Positions 19,154 to 29,749 are shown, numbered from the stretch's first letter. The stretch is DNA of 62,234 nucleotides from an uncultured Collinsella sp. (GCA_900758475.1 CAAERQ010000041.1:1-62234); one strand, 5' to 3'. Program-made: numbers and translations. The notes: generated by a model not told the origin, from the letters alone.

Positions 19154-20054
19154 GCTGGTAGGGACGATCCGTCTGGCACGCCTGTCCGAGCGAGCGCATC
19201 GCCTCTACCAGTACAAAGCCGACGATGGCAACCGTGACCACCACGTCGAGCGGCGTGTTCACAAACCACAGCAGGCCCATGAGGTACGACCCGGCGTTAA
19301 AGGCAAAGTGCAGTAGGATCGTGTAGCGGAGCTTTCCGGTCGTCACGAGCACCCAACCAAAGATGAGGCCGGCGGCACCCGCGTAGCAACCCTGCACCCA
19401 ATTCATGTGCATAAAACCGAAGATTGCCGCCTGCAGCACAATCGCCGCGGCGATACCCCACGTGCTTGGGGCCGCCCAGGGCACCATGGCGCCGTCCTGC
19501 GCGCTCGCACGACGCCGGCGCTTCCAAAGTGGGCGGCACTGCGGATTAAACGCTCGGAGCGAAAACTCAAAAATAATGCCGCGCACCAGCAGCTCTTCAC
19601 AAAATGGGGCACCGAGCACCGTAGTCAGGACGGCGAGATAGCTGGTGTCGCCCATGCCTGTTTCCTCGACAAGTTCGCTATAGTCTGCCGCAACCTCGGG
19701 CAGCAGTGACAGCACGCCGTCGCATAGGTAGCTAATGACCACCTGCATGGATAGGCCGATCACGACAACGCATACGATGCGCTTCCATGCAGCATTTGCT
19801 CCCCCGCCAAGCGGGCGCACGCCCTGCCAGCGCGCCATAAACGAGCGCGGCCACAGATAGCGCCACCACAGCAGCGCCATCAAAAACGACGCCGTCTGAG
19901 CGGCAGCCTGAAACCATTGGATATCGAGATTGTCGATCGGATAGCCCGTCAGCACCGATACGGCATCGAGAACTGAAAACAAAACCACGCTCAGGGCTAT
20001 ATCGGCGGCGACAACGCCAAAACAGGCAAGCGCCCACGCCATCGCATTGAGCAT
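19146..20054 (-). CDS. CPBP-family intramembrane glutamic protease
   Basis: A 302-residue membrane protein with about eight hydrophobic spans. The CPBP/Rce1 (type II CAAX prenyl protease-like) motifs are present: EExxxR as Glu153-Glu154-Arg158 in FCEELLVRG, and His216 in FGFMHMNW. Bacterial members act in bacteriocin immunity or on unknown membrane substrates. The frame is open for 125 codons upstream, but GAGGAGG lies before MLNAMAW and the extra sequence is not hydrophobic, so the start is 20054. The last codons and the stop lie within a palindromic repeat arm. Confidence 0.87.
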   Translation of the reverse strand: MLNAMAWALACFGVVAADIALSVVLFSVLDAVSVLTGYPIDNLDIQWFQAAAQTASFLMALLWWRYLWPRSFMARWQGVRPLGGGANAAWKRIVCVVVIGLSMQVVISYLCDGVLSLLPEVAADYSELVEETGMGDTSYLAVLTTVLGAPFCEELLVRGIIFEFSLRAFNPQCRPLWKRRRRASAQDGAMVPWAAPSTWGIAAAIVLQAAIFGFMHMNWVQGCYAGAAGLIFGWVLVTTGKLRYTILLHFAFNAGSYLMGLLWFVNTPLDVVVTVAIVGFVLVEAMRSLGQACQTDRPYQQA

Positions 20055-20105
20055 GCTAACCTCCTCAAAACCGTTCCCAAGTTCTACCACAACTCGGCAG
20101 AGAGC

Positions 20106-20138
20106 TGATCCCATGGGGACGGAGGAAAACGGATCACT
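20106..20138. repeat. single arm of the family C repeat, copy 1
   Basis: TGATCCCATGGGGACGGAGG followed by AAAACGGATCACT differs at one base from one arm of the 86-bp palindrome at 52185-52270. It abuts the stop codon of the antitoxin-like gene. Confidence 0.75.
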
Positions 20139-20338
20139 TATTGATGAGAATCGGGCGCAGTGCCAAAGGCCCCGCTGGGCGAAATGTCGAACGGAAAGGT
20201 GCCGCAACGATTGAACGCGGCGATAAACATGCGAATGGCGTTGGACGACGTGGTGCCCACGAGCTGGGTTGCCGCCGCGAAGGCCGCCTTTTCCTCGGGC
20301 AAGACCTTCGCGACAACCGGGGTCATATGTTCTGCCAT
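20138..20338 (-). CDS. orphan RelB/DinJ-type antitoxin
   Basis: A 66-residue protein with the ribbon-helix-helix pattern of RelB/DinJ antitoxins: VVAKVLPEEKAAFAAA, TTSSNAIRMFIAAF and the tail GTFPFDIS. In the usual system the antitoxin is followed by a RelE/YafQ-family mRNA endonuclease. Here no toxin is visible on either side: the next gene downstream is the CPBP protease and the one upstream is an ABC transporter. Start ATG has AAGGAAG six bases upstream; the longer frame to 20413 lacks a site. A nested dyad upstream (20452-20498) may be its own operator. Confidence 0.7.
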   Translation of the reverse strand: MAEHMTPVVAKVLPEEKAAFAAATQLVGTTSSNAIRMFIAAFNRCGTFPFDISPSGAFGTAPDSHQ

Positions 20339-20451
20339 GGCGCTTCCTTTTTGAAACGACGGTAGTGCGGATAGATGCGGGCCGCGCGGCTGGGCGACGG
20401 GCTGTGAAGGCAACCCGATTGGCCCGCATCTGGAGTTTGTTTCTGCGGCGT

Positions 20452-20498
20452 TGGTATTACTTGGTAATCCTAAGTATTACCCGGTAGATAGAATACCA
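20452..20498. promoter_or_regulatory. nested dyads upstream of the RelB-like gene
   Basis: Outer arms TGGTATT (20452) and AATACCA (20492) enclose GGTAAT (20463) and ATTACC (20476), giving four related half-sites, as expected for a cooperative ribbon-helix-helix autoregulator. Confidence 0.4.
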
Positions 20499-20502
20499 CA
20501 CC

Positions 20503-20532
20503 AGCCCCATGGGGACGGAGAAAAAAGGATTA
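20503..20532. repeat. partial family C repeat, copy 2
   Basis: CCCCATGGGGACGGAGAAAA and a degenerate GGATTATT tail, 20 bases beyond the stop of the ABC fusion gene. It also contains the palindrome CCCCATGGGG. Confidence 0.55.
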
Positions 20533-20552
20533 TTTTGTTGCTGAGTAAGTAT

Positions 20553-21932
20553 TTAGAGCGTGATGATGTCCGAGATATCGAGGGCCTGAGCGTCAGCGGC
20601 ATCGTGCGTGGCAAGCAGCAGCATACGACCGTCGAGCAGGTCGAGCACAGCCACAGCCGTCGCATCGCGCGCAGCGGCATCTAGACCGGTAAAGGGCTCG
20701 TCCAGAATCACCGCGTCGCCCGGACACAGCAGGGCTCGGGCGATCTCGACGCGACGACGCTGCCCGCCCGAGAGCTCGGCTACGCGGGCATGCACATCGA
20801 CCCCCGGCACCAGCAGGCGCAGCAGGACTGTGGCACTCGAGGCATCCACGCGCGCGTCGGCACACACCAGTACGTTATCCAGGGCAGAAACGTCCTCGAC
20901 CAGGCGCACATCCTGAAACACCATGGAGCACGGCGCGCACTCCCCCGCCGCAAGGGCAAGGAGCGTCGACTTGCCCGCACCCGAGGCGCCCATCACGCAG
21001 GTACGCCCACCGGCGGGCACGCGAAGTACCAGTCCGTCGAGCGCCGGCGCCCAGGGAGCGCGATCGCCCACGGCAAGCGCAAGCTCCGCCGCAGCGCCGG
21101 CGCCAGCAGAGTCGCCCGAACGCCCGCGAGCGCCACACCCATGCGCCCGCACGGCAGAACGCCATCCCACGGAACCCGAAGCCCGCAGCAGCCACATCAG
21201 CACGCGCTCGCATGCCCACGATGCCGCCACGACCAACACGGTCCACGCCAGCAGGTCAGCCGTCTCAATGAGCAGCTTCGCCTGATAGATGCGCTCGCCC
21301 ACGGTACCAGCCGCCATGCCAATCAACTCCGCCGCCACGCCGGCCTTCCAACTCATGCCGATCACGGCGCGGGCGCACGAAAGCACAAACGGCAGGACTT
21401 CGCGCCAGGTATGGGCGAAGAACAGTCGCCAACCCCGCACACCGTGCAGACGAAACATCTGCTCCAGCGGCCTATCCACTTGTGCCAAACCCTCGACCAG
21501 CGAAAAATACACGCCCGGCAGTGCCATCAAAAAGACCGCTGCAATGCTCACGCGCGCCGACCCCAGCCAAATGAGCAGTAGAACCACCACGCAGGCAACC
21601 GGCGTCGCCTTTACAAACGAAAGCGCCGGCGCCACCAGACGGGCAAACGTCCGCGACCGCACCGAGACTCCCGCCAGTACACCGCCGCAGATCGCGGCAA
21701 GCGCCAGTCCGCCCAAGATTCGTGCGCCTGAGCCCACCAGAATCGCCCACGTGTTGGCATCACACACCAGCCGCAGCAACGCCACCATAACAGCGCCCGG
21801 CCCCGGCAAAATCAGCGGCTGCGCCACCAGCGCCGCCGCGAAGACCCACACGGCAAGCCAAAAGGCGGCAACGGCACCTGCTGCCGCCACCGCCTTCATA
21901 CGCTTTGTCATGTGTCGAGCAAACGCACACAC
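20553..21932 (-). CDS. fused ABC permease-ATPase, NitT/TauT (SsuCB-like) type
   Basis: A 459-residue fusion. Residues 1-250 form a six-span permease with the EAA-like loop EGLAQVDRPLEQMFRLHGVRG; residues 285-459 form an ATPase with Walker A GASGAGKS (315-322), Q340, LSGGQ (387-391), Walker B AVILDEP and His443. SsuB-type ATPases have about 36 residues between Walker A and the Q-loop; here there are about 17, so part of the beta subdomain is missing. A Gly/Ala-rich linker joins the halves. GTG at 21932 with GGAG upstream follows the binding-protein stop by three bases. It completes an importer of unknown substrate (sulfonate, nitrate or thiamine-precursor class) coupled to the hydrogenase genes. 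Confidence 0.85.
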   Translation of the reverse strand: MCAFARHMTKRMKAVAAAGAVAAFWLAVWVFAAALVAQPLILPGPGAVMVALLRLVCDANTWAILVGSGARILGGLALAAICGGVLAGVSVRSRTFARLVAPALSFVKATPVACVVVLLLIWLGSARVSIAAVFLMALPGVYFSLVEGLAQVDRPLEQMFRLHGVRGWRLFFAHTWREVLPFVLSCARAVIGMSWKAGVAAELIGMAAGTVGERIYQAKLLIETADLLAWTVLVVAASWACERVLMWLLRASGSVGWRSAVRAHGCGARGRSGDSAGAGAAAELALAVGDRAPWAPALDGLVLRVPAGGRTCVMGASGAGKSTLLALAAGECAPCSMVFQDVRLVEDVSALDNVLVCADARVDASSATVLLRLLVPGVDVHARVAELSGGQRRRVEIARALLCPGDAVILDEPFTGLDAAARDATAVAVLDLLDGRMLLLATHDAADAQALDISDIITL

Positions 21933-21935
21933 GAG

Positions 21936-22994
21936 CTACTCCATGTAGTAGAAATCGTCAGCCGGGAGCTTGCCGCCCACGGCGCTCGAGTCTGCATCGG
22001 CCAGCACCTGCAGGTACCCACCGAGCGCCGCCTTCATATCCTTCCCCGTCTGGCACACGAGCATGCACCCGGGAATCGCCTTTTCGGCAATCGTGGCGTT
22101 ATCCACGATGCCTGCATCGACCACGGCCTGAGCCCAGTCCGCCGGCGCCGCATTGACGGCCTTCACGCTCGCCTCATGGCAGCGCAAGAATTCCGCCACG
22201 GCCTCGGGATGCTCCTCGGCAAAGGCACGGCGCACCACGGTCACACCCGTCAGCAGGCGCGAGCCCGTGTCTCCTGCCAGCTCATCCCACACATCGGTCA
22301 GACTTACCGGTGCCGACAGCTTGCCCTCGCTCTTGGCGATGGCAGCGGTCTTGAACGGCTCCGGCAGCACGCCCACGGCGGACGGGTCGGCAAGCAGAGC
22401 CGACAGCACCTCGGTGGGCTCGCTCTTAAACTCGAGCGCCACCTGGTCGGTCAGGCCCGCGCGCTCCAGCAGGTAGTTCATGACGTACTCCGGCGTGGTG
22501 CCCTTGCCCGTCATATAGACGGTATGGCCCGCCAAATCGCCAAACGAGGCCACACTCGCGTCGCCCGTCACCACGTTCAGCACGCCCAGCGTGTTGATGT
22601 CGATGACCTGCACCGCGCCTTCGGTCTTGTTGTAGAGCACGCTCGCCACGTTGGCGGGCACCAGGGCAATGTCGACATCTCCCTGAATGACCTTGGGCAC
22701 GATCTCGTCGGTGGCAGTGTTGATCGCAAAGTAGAACTCGTTATCCGTGGCGCCCTCGTCCGCCTGGTCCATAAACTGCACCAGGCCAATCGACGTCGGC
22801 CCCTTGAGCGAGGCGACGTGCACCTCGACCGGCTCGACAGCAGAACTGCCCGCAGCAGACCCGGCAGCCGAGCCCGCGGCGGACCCGGCACCGGTAGCTC
22901 CGCCGCCACAGCCCGCGAGCGCAAGCGACAGGGCGCCCGCGGCGAGCACCGAGGCAAACCCCCGGCGCGACATCTCAACATCAAAAGCGCGCAT
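21936..22994 (-). CDS. ABC substrate-binding lipoprotein, NMT1/SsuA class
   Basis: A 352-residue secreted lipoprotein. The signal peptide has twin arginines (EMSRRGFASVLAAG) and a lipobox LALAGC followed by a Gly/Ser/Ala linker. The mature part begins VEVHVASLKGPTSIGLVQFM and continues in the two-lobe pattern of NitT/TauT binding proteins (GDVDIALVPANVASVLYNKT in part; VLPEPFKTAAIAKSEG). The start ATG at 22994 has GAGGGGG ten bases upstream inside the hydrogenase 3' end, and the hydrogenase stop lies within the preceding few bases, so the two genes are translationally coupled. A GTG at 23003 is an alternative start. Substrate not predictable from sequence. Confidence 0.87.
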   Translation of the reverse strand: MRAFDVEMSRRGFASVLAAGALSLALAGCGGGATGAGSAAGSAAGSAAGSSAVEPVEVHVASLKGPTSIGLVQFMDQADEGATDNEFYFAINTATDEIVPKVIQGDVDIALVPANVASVLYNKTEGAVQVIDINTLGVLNVVTGDASVASFGDLAGHTVYMTGKGTTPEYVMNYLLERAGLTDQVALEFKSEPTEVLSALLADPSAVGVLPEPFKTAAIAKSEGKLSAPVSLTDVWDELAGDTGSRLLTGVTVVRRAFAEEHPEAVAEFLRCHEASVKAVNAAPADWAQAVVDAGIVDNATIAEKAIPGCMLVCQTGKDMKAALGGYLQVLADADSSAVGGKLPADDFYYME

Positions 22995-22996
22995 CG

Positions 22997-24808
22997 CTAG
23001 CACGCCCCCTCATTGGGCATCGACCAGGCGTGATGGTCGGTATGCAGCAGCTCCTCGGCCAGCGGCGAGAGCGGCTCGCCCAAGAACTCGCGATAGCACG
23101 CCTGGACATCGGGATTCTCGTGCGAGAAGCGAATGTCCGCCTTCGCATCGAGGCCCCAGAGCACCTGGCCACGCTCGGCCGCCAGCTCGCAGCCGTCATG
23201 GATGGGCTGACCGCCGCCGCCGACGCAGCCGCCCGGGCACGCCATGACCTCAACGAAGTCATAGCTCACGCGGCCGTCGCGAATCGCGTCGAGCAGACGG
23301 GCGGCGTTGCCCAGCCCGTGCGCCACGGCGACGCGCGCCTTGGTACCATCGATATCGGCGACGGCTTCCTTCCAGCCGTCCAGGCCGCGCACATCGGTAA
23401 AGAAGTCGGCGTCGGGGTTCTTGCCCGTCACCAGGTAATAGGCCGAGCGCACGGCGGCCTCCATCACGCCGCCCGTGGCGCCAAAGATCACACCCGCGCC
23501 CGTGCCAAAGCCCAGCGGCGTATCGAGCGGCTCCTCAACCAGCGTATCCACGCTCACGTGGCTCGCGCGGATCATGCGCACCATCTCGCGCACCGTCAGC
23601 GCAACGTCCACATCGGGCGTGCCGTCCTCGCCCACCATGCTCGGCAGCGCGCACTCGGCCTTCTTGGCCGTGCACGGCATCACGGACACCACAAACAGAC
23701 GCTCGGGCTCCACGCCCAGCACTTTGGCATAGTAGGTCTTGGCGATGGCGCCGAACATCTGCTGCGGCGACTTGGACGTAGACAGGCTGTCGACAAACTC
23801 CGGATAGCGGGCCTTCACAAAGCGCACCCAACCCGGGCAGCAGCTCGTAAACATGGGCAAGCCGCGGCTGTCACCCTCGCCCTTGGCGGCGGCGCCCAGG
23901 CGCTCGAGCAGCTCGGAGCCCTCCTCCATAATGGTGAGGTCGGCCGAGAAATCGGTATCGAACACGTACTCAAAGCCCACGCGGCGCAGCGCGCAAGCCA
24001 GGCGCTCGACGGTAGCCTCCTCGCGAGACATGCCAAGTTCCTCGCCCCAAGCGCTACGCACGGCCGGCGCAATCTGCACCAGCACGATCTTGTCGGGATC
24101 GGCGAGAGCATCGAACACGGTCTCGGTATCGTCGCGCTCGCGCAGTGCGCCCGTCGGGCAATGCGTTATGCACTGGCCGCACGCGACGCAATCGGTCTTG
24201 CCGATCGGCGCGCGCCCGCGGGTACCCACGGCGGTATGCGTGGCGCGGTTGGTCAGGTCCCAAATCCCTAGCCCCTGCACGCTCTCGCACACCTTGATAC
24301 AGCGCATGCATTTAATGCACTTGTCGTTTTCGCGGATGATGGGAAAATCGAAATCCCAGCCCTCGCCCGCCAAATGCCTTTGATACGGCAGATAAAAAAT
24401 ACCCAGGTCGTTGGCGATGGTCTGTAGGTTGCAGTTGCCGCTGCGCACGCAGCTCGTGCACTGCGAATCGTGCTGGGACAGCAGCAGCTGCACGTTGGTG
24501 CGACGGGCCTCGCGAGCCTTGGGGCTGTTGGTGTGAACCACCATGCCGTCGAGCACGTAGTTGTTGCAGGCGGCAACCAGCTGATCGCAGCCCTCGACTT
24601 CGACCACGCACACGCGGCAGCCGCCGATCTCGTTTAGATCGCGCAGGTAGCACAGGGTGGGAATCTGGATACCGACGGACTTGGCCGCGTCCAGGATCGT
24701 GGTGTGCTCGGGTACCACGACCTCGCAATTATCGATAGTGAGCTTGACCATATTGAGTGCTCCGCTTTCGGTGTTGTCGCTGACAGTGGGGTTGTTGAGC
24801 TCTACCAT
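22997..24808 (-). CDS. hydA: [FeFe] hydrogenase, large catalytic subunit
   Basis: A 603-residue iron-only hydrogenase. In order: 2Fe-2S domain (Cys53, Cys64, Cys67, Cys81), His113/Cys117/Cys120/Cys126 [4Fe-4S] site, two ferredoxin-type clusters (CIKCMRCIKVC and CVACGQCITHC), then the H-cluster domain with L1 TSCCPGW (321-327), L2 MPCTAKKAE (377-385) and L3 MACPGGCVGGGGQP (522-535), and a small-subunit-like tail. All H-cluster cysteines are present. ATG at 24808 overlaps the stop of the upstream flavoprotein gene and has GGAGGGAGG upstream; an internal ATG at 24751 is possible. The gene order with a GltD-like flavoprotein matches the glutamate-synthase-linked (HydDB group A2) type. The maturases HydEFG are not in the window. 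Confidence 0.95.
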   Translation of the reverse strand: MVELNNPTVSDNTESGALNMVKLTIDNCEVVVPEHTTILDAAKSVGIQIPTLCYLRDLNEIGGCRVCVVEVEGCDQLVAACNNYVLDGMVVHTNSPKAREARRTNVQLLLSQHDSQCTSCVRSGNCNLQTIANDLGIFYLPYQRHLAGEGWDFDFPIIRENDKCIKCMRCIKVCESVQGLGIWDLTNRATHTAVGTRGRAPIGKTDCVACGQCITHCPTGALRERDDTETVFDALADPDKIVLVQIAPAVRSAWGEELGMSREEATVERLACALRRVGFEYVFDTDFSADLTIMEEGSELLERLGAAAKGEGDSRGLPMFTSCCPGWVRFVKARYPEFVDSLSTSKSPQQMFGAIAKTYYAKVLGVEPERLFVVSVMPCTAKKAECALPSMVGEDGTPDVDVALTVREMVRMIRASHVSVDTLVEEPLDTPLGFGTGAGVIFGATGGVMEAAVRSAYYLVTGKNPDADFFTDVRGLDGWKEAVADIDGTKARVAVAHGLGNAARLLDAIRDGRVSYDFVEVMACPGGCVGGGGQPIHDGCELAAERGQVLWGLDAKADIRFSHENPDVQACYREFLGEPLSPLAEELLHTDHHAWSMPNEGAC

Positions 24809-26634
24809 TCCAGGTTCCTCCCTCCGCGGAACGCGCCAAAGCCAAAGTGGTCGCAACGCAGGCAGCGGCTTGCCTCCTGGCGCGCCTCCTCCTCGGTAAG
24901 GCCCTGCTCGACCAGATTCCAATCGTGAATACGCTCGCCGGCCTCGCGCTCACCCAGCTCGCAGCGGCCGCACTCGTGCTTGCCCTTAAACTGCACGGTC
25001 GGCAGCTCCACGTCGAGCTTGATCTTGTGGTCGAAGCCCAGGTAGCGGTCGATATTTGCCGAAGCCACGCGGCCAGCGTTGATGGCGCGGATTACGGTGG
25101 CGGGACCGGTCTGGCAGTCGCCGCCGCTAAAGAGGCCGTGGAAGTTGGGCACGGCACCGTCCGAATCGGTGACCACGCAGCCCCACTTGCAGGCAATGCC
25201 CACCTCCTCAAACGGTTTGGAATCGATGTCCTGGCCAATGGCGACGAACACACGCTCGCAGGGGATGACGCGCTCGGGCGTGGCGGCGGCACGCGGAGCC
25301 GGACGACCGCGACGGGGCTCGCCGATAATCTGCGGCTGCACGCGCAGGCCGCTCACGCGACCGTCCTCGCCCGTCTCGATGGCGAGCGGGGCCGTCAGCT
25401 CCAGCACCTCACAGCCCTCGGCCTGGGCACCGGCGATCTCGGCGTCCTGGGCCGTCATATCGCAGATGCGACGGCGGTAGACGATGCTTACCTTTTCGGC
25501 ACCGCAGCGCACGGCGGAGCGTGCCACGTCCATGGCAACGTTGCCGCCGCCGATGACGCACACGCGCTGGCCGCTTAGGTCGGGCAGCTCGTCATCACCG
25601 ATGGCACGCAGCATCTTGACGGCCGACTCAACGCCGGGCGCCTCTTCGCCCGGAAGGCCGAGCTTCTTGTCGCTGTGGGCACCGATGGCTAGGTAGACGG
25701 CATCGAACTCGTCGCGTAGACGGGCGAGCTCCTCGCCGTTCACGGAGTGGTCGAGTTCCACATCGATGCCGGCGCTCATGATCCAGTCGATCTCGGCCTG
25801 CAGGCGCTCGCGTGGCAGACGATAGCTGGGGATTCCGTAGCGCAGCATGCCACCCAGGTGGTGGCGCTGCTCAAAAATGGTCACCTTGTGGCCCATCACG
25901 GCCAGGTAGTAGGCGCAAGAAAGACCGGCCGGGCCGCCGCCGATCACGGCGACGCGCTTACCAGTGTTGTCCACTACATGTGGCTTGTGGTCGTTGAGGT
26001 CGCTATGCTCAACGGCAAACCGCTTGAGGGCAAGGATGTTCATGGGGTCGTCGACCATGCCACGGCGACAGTGCATCTCGCAGGGATGCTCGCACACCAG
26101 GCCGCAGACGAGCGGAAGCGGATTGTTCTTGCGGATGACCTTGACGGCATCGGCATAGCGGCCGACCTCAACGAGCGAAATGTACCCGGGAATGTCGACG
26201 TGCGCCGGGCAGCCTGAGACGCACGGGACACGGGCCTCGCGGTCAAAGCCGCAGGAGTGCTCACGGATGTGGTGCTCAAAGTCGTCGCGGAAGCCGCGAA
26301 TGGCCGTGAGCGCCATGGCGCCGGCCTCGTAGCCGATGGCGCAGTCGCTCGAAAGGTAGATGGTGCGGGCCGTGCGCTCAATAAGGTTGAGCGTGGACTC
26401 ATCGGCGCGCCCTTCGAGCACATCGGCGAGCAGGTCGCTCAGCGCGCTCAGGCCCACGCGGCAGGGCGTGCACTTGCCGCAGCTCTGGGTGGAGCACAGG
26501 TTGACGAGCGCTGCCGTAAACTCAACGGGACACGGAGCGAGCGAACTCACCGCCAGACGACGTCCGAGCGCATCGTGCAGGTCGTCCATGACGGCCTGAG
26601 CGTGGCTGCGTTCCATTACATGCAGTCGAGCCAT
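24802..26634 (-). CDS. NuoF-type Fe-S domain fused to GltD-like NAD(P)/FAD oxidoreductase
   Basis: A 610-residue electron-transfer partner of the hydrogenase. Residues 1-125 match only the C-terminal 4Fe-4S domain of NuoF/HydB (CSTQSCGKCTPCRVG, Cys52-55-58 and Cys98); the FMN/NADH-binding part of NuoF is absent. Next comes the GltD N-terminal Fe-S segment (CVSGCPAHVDIPGY; CGLVCEHPCEMHCRRG), an FAD GGGPAG site near 231, an NAD(P) site CVIGGGNVAMDVARSA, and a C-terminal pair of CxxC motifs (CGRC, CLRC). It probably moves electrons between NAD(P)H and HydA. Start ATG with AGAGGGG upstream; the first gene of the four-gene cluster. Confidence 0.88.
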   Translation of the reverse strand: MARLHVMERSHAQAVMDDLHDALGRRLAVSSLAPCPVEFTAALVNLCSTQSCGKCTPCRVGLSALSDLLADVLEGRADESTLNLIERTARTIYLSSDCAIGYEAGAMALTAIRGFRDDFEHHIREHSCGFDREARVPCVSGCPAHVDIPGYISLVEVGRYADAVKVIRKNNPLPLVCGLVCEHPCEMHCRRGMVDDPMNILALKRFAVEHSDLNDHKPHVVDNTGKRVAVIGGGPAGLSCAYYLAVMGHKVTIFEQRHHLGGMLRYGIPSYRLPRERLQAEIDWIMSAGIDVELDHSVNGEELARLRDEFDAVYLAIGAHSDKKLGLPGEEAPGVESAVKMLRAIGDDELPDLSGQRVCVIGGGNVAMDVARSAVRCGAEKVSIVYRRRICDMTAQDAEIAGAQAEGCEVLELTAPLAIETGEDGRVSGLRVQPQIIGEPRRGRPAPRAAATPERVIPCERVFVAIGQDIDSKPFEEVGIACKWGCVVTDSDGAVPNFHGLFSGGDCQTGPATVIRAINAGRVASANIDRYLGFDHKIKLDVELPTVQFKGKHECGRCELGEREAGERIHDWNLVEQGLTEEEARQEASRCLRCDHFGFGAFRGGRNLEW

Positions 26635-26846
26635 AAGATCCCCTCTCACATGGCAGCCCGGAGGCGAGGCCGGGCGAAATTGCTACACGCAACACACTGA
26701 CCTATATAGTTGTTTGGCAGCAACACGGTTCGGCAGGCGGTATGAAACGTCGTCCTCAGCGGTGAAATAAAACATTACCGCAGATAAATGCCATATTTGA
26801 TAAAACGCGTTACCCACAATGCGGCACTTGGGGACACTCCTCACTC

Positions 26847-26990
26847 TGGTGCATCGTGGACAGGTTTGTTTGCACCAATCGTGAGTTGCGGTGAAATAGG
26901 GACTGAAAAGCCGCTCAAAAGGCCAAAACAGTCCGTATTCCACCGCAACTTCAAGACGTTGGTGCAGATTAACCTGACCTCTTTGCACCA
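26847..26990. repeat. family B palindrome with a family A element nested in its centre
   Basis: Outer arms GGACAGGTTTGTTTGCACCA (26858-26877) and TGGTGCAGATTAACCTGACC (26960-26979) correspond to the compact family B copy at 32905-32951, whose centre is three bases. Here the centre holds 82 bases including a complete 63-bp family A copy (26886-26948). Flanking TGGTGCA/TGCACCA add a further pair. It lies in the 422-base gap between the flavoprotein and helicase genes; the rest of that gap has no gene, and its left part should contain the hyd operon promoter. Confidence 0.8.
26886..26948. repeat. 63-bp palindromic repeat, family A, copy 3
   Basis: Starts TTGCGGTGAAATAGGGACTG and ends GTCCGTATTCCACCGCAA, exactly 63 bp like the other two copies, and sits inside a family B palindrome. 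Confidence 0.85.
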
Positions 26991-27023
26991 AAAAGGGCCC
27001 CGAGCATCGTCTGCTCGGGACCC
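26991..27023 (-). terminator. intrinsic terminator of the DEAD-box helicase gene
   Basis: On the minus strand, GGGTCCCGAGCA gacga TGCTCGGGGCCC is followed by TTTTT, 34 bases past the stop. Confidence 0.9.
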
Positions 27024-27056
27024 AAACTCATCTCGCCTTACCGCGCGACGCGTATG

Positions 27057-29267
<2,211 letters not shown>

Positions 29268-29539
29268 ATGTTGTTGTTCCTTATCTGCACGCGTTATGGG
29301 CACGGCATGCGGCCGCGCGAGCGTGCTTGGTAGTGCGCTAATACATACAAAAACGGGTGCGCACAGAGAGGACGTTGCTCAGCACGCTGGCGATCGCTTT
29401 GGCAACCCTATCACGCGCCGTCCAGACGCAGCAGCTCTAAGCGATGGAGCAGATTCGCCGCCGGTTAGTATACCCGCGCTTCGCATGCCCCCACGTAAAC
29501 CACAGATGACGGGGCGGACGGGGCGGGTCTGGGCCGATT

Positions 29540-29676
29540 GTCTCAATCTGCAACAGCTGCTCAGCAAAAACCGGCCGAACCGTTACAGATCAAGACAGAA
29601 CTCAGCCACGCAAAACAAAATCTCGATTTGTAACAGTTAGAGGTCATTTTCCCTGTTAGATGTTACAGGTTGAGAT
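29540..29676. repeat. 57-bp hairpin array (family D), cluster 1, two units
   Basis: Units 29540-29596 and 29620-29676, each 57 bp, start 80 bases apart. Each has 16-base arms of the type GTCTCGATCTGTAACA and its complement around a 25-base variable core; 23 bases separate the units. It lies in the 560-base gap between the helicase and copA, 90 bases upstream of the copA promoter. Confidence 0.9.
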
Positions 29677-29749
29677 GTTTGACAGGGGCTGCCAACGATT
29701 GAGCAGCCACCCTCATCTGTATCGAAATGTCATACATTTCTTTCTGTAC

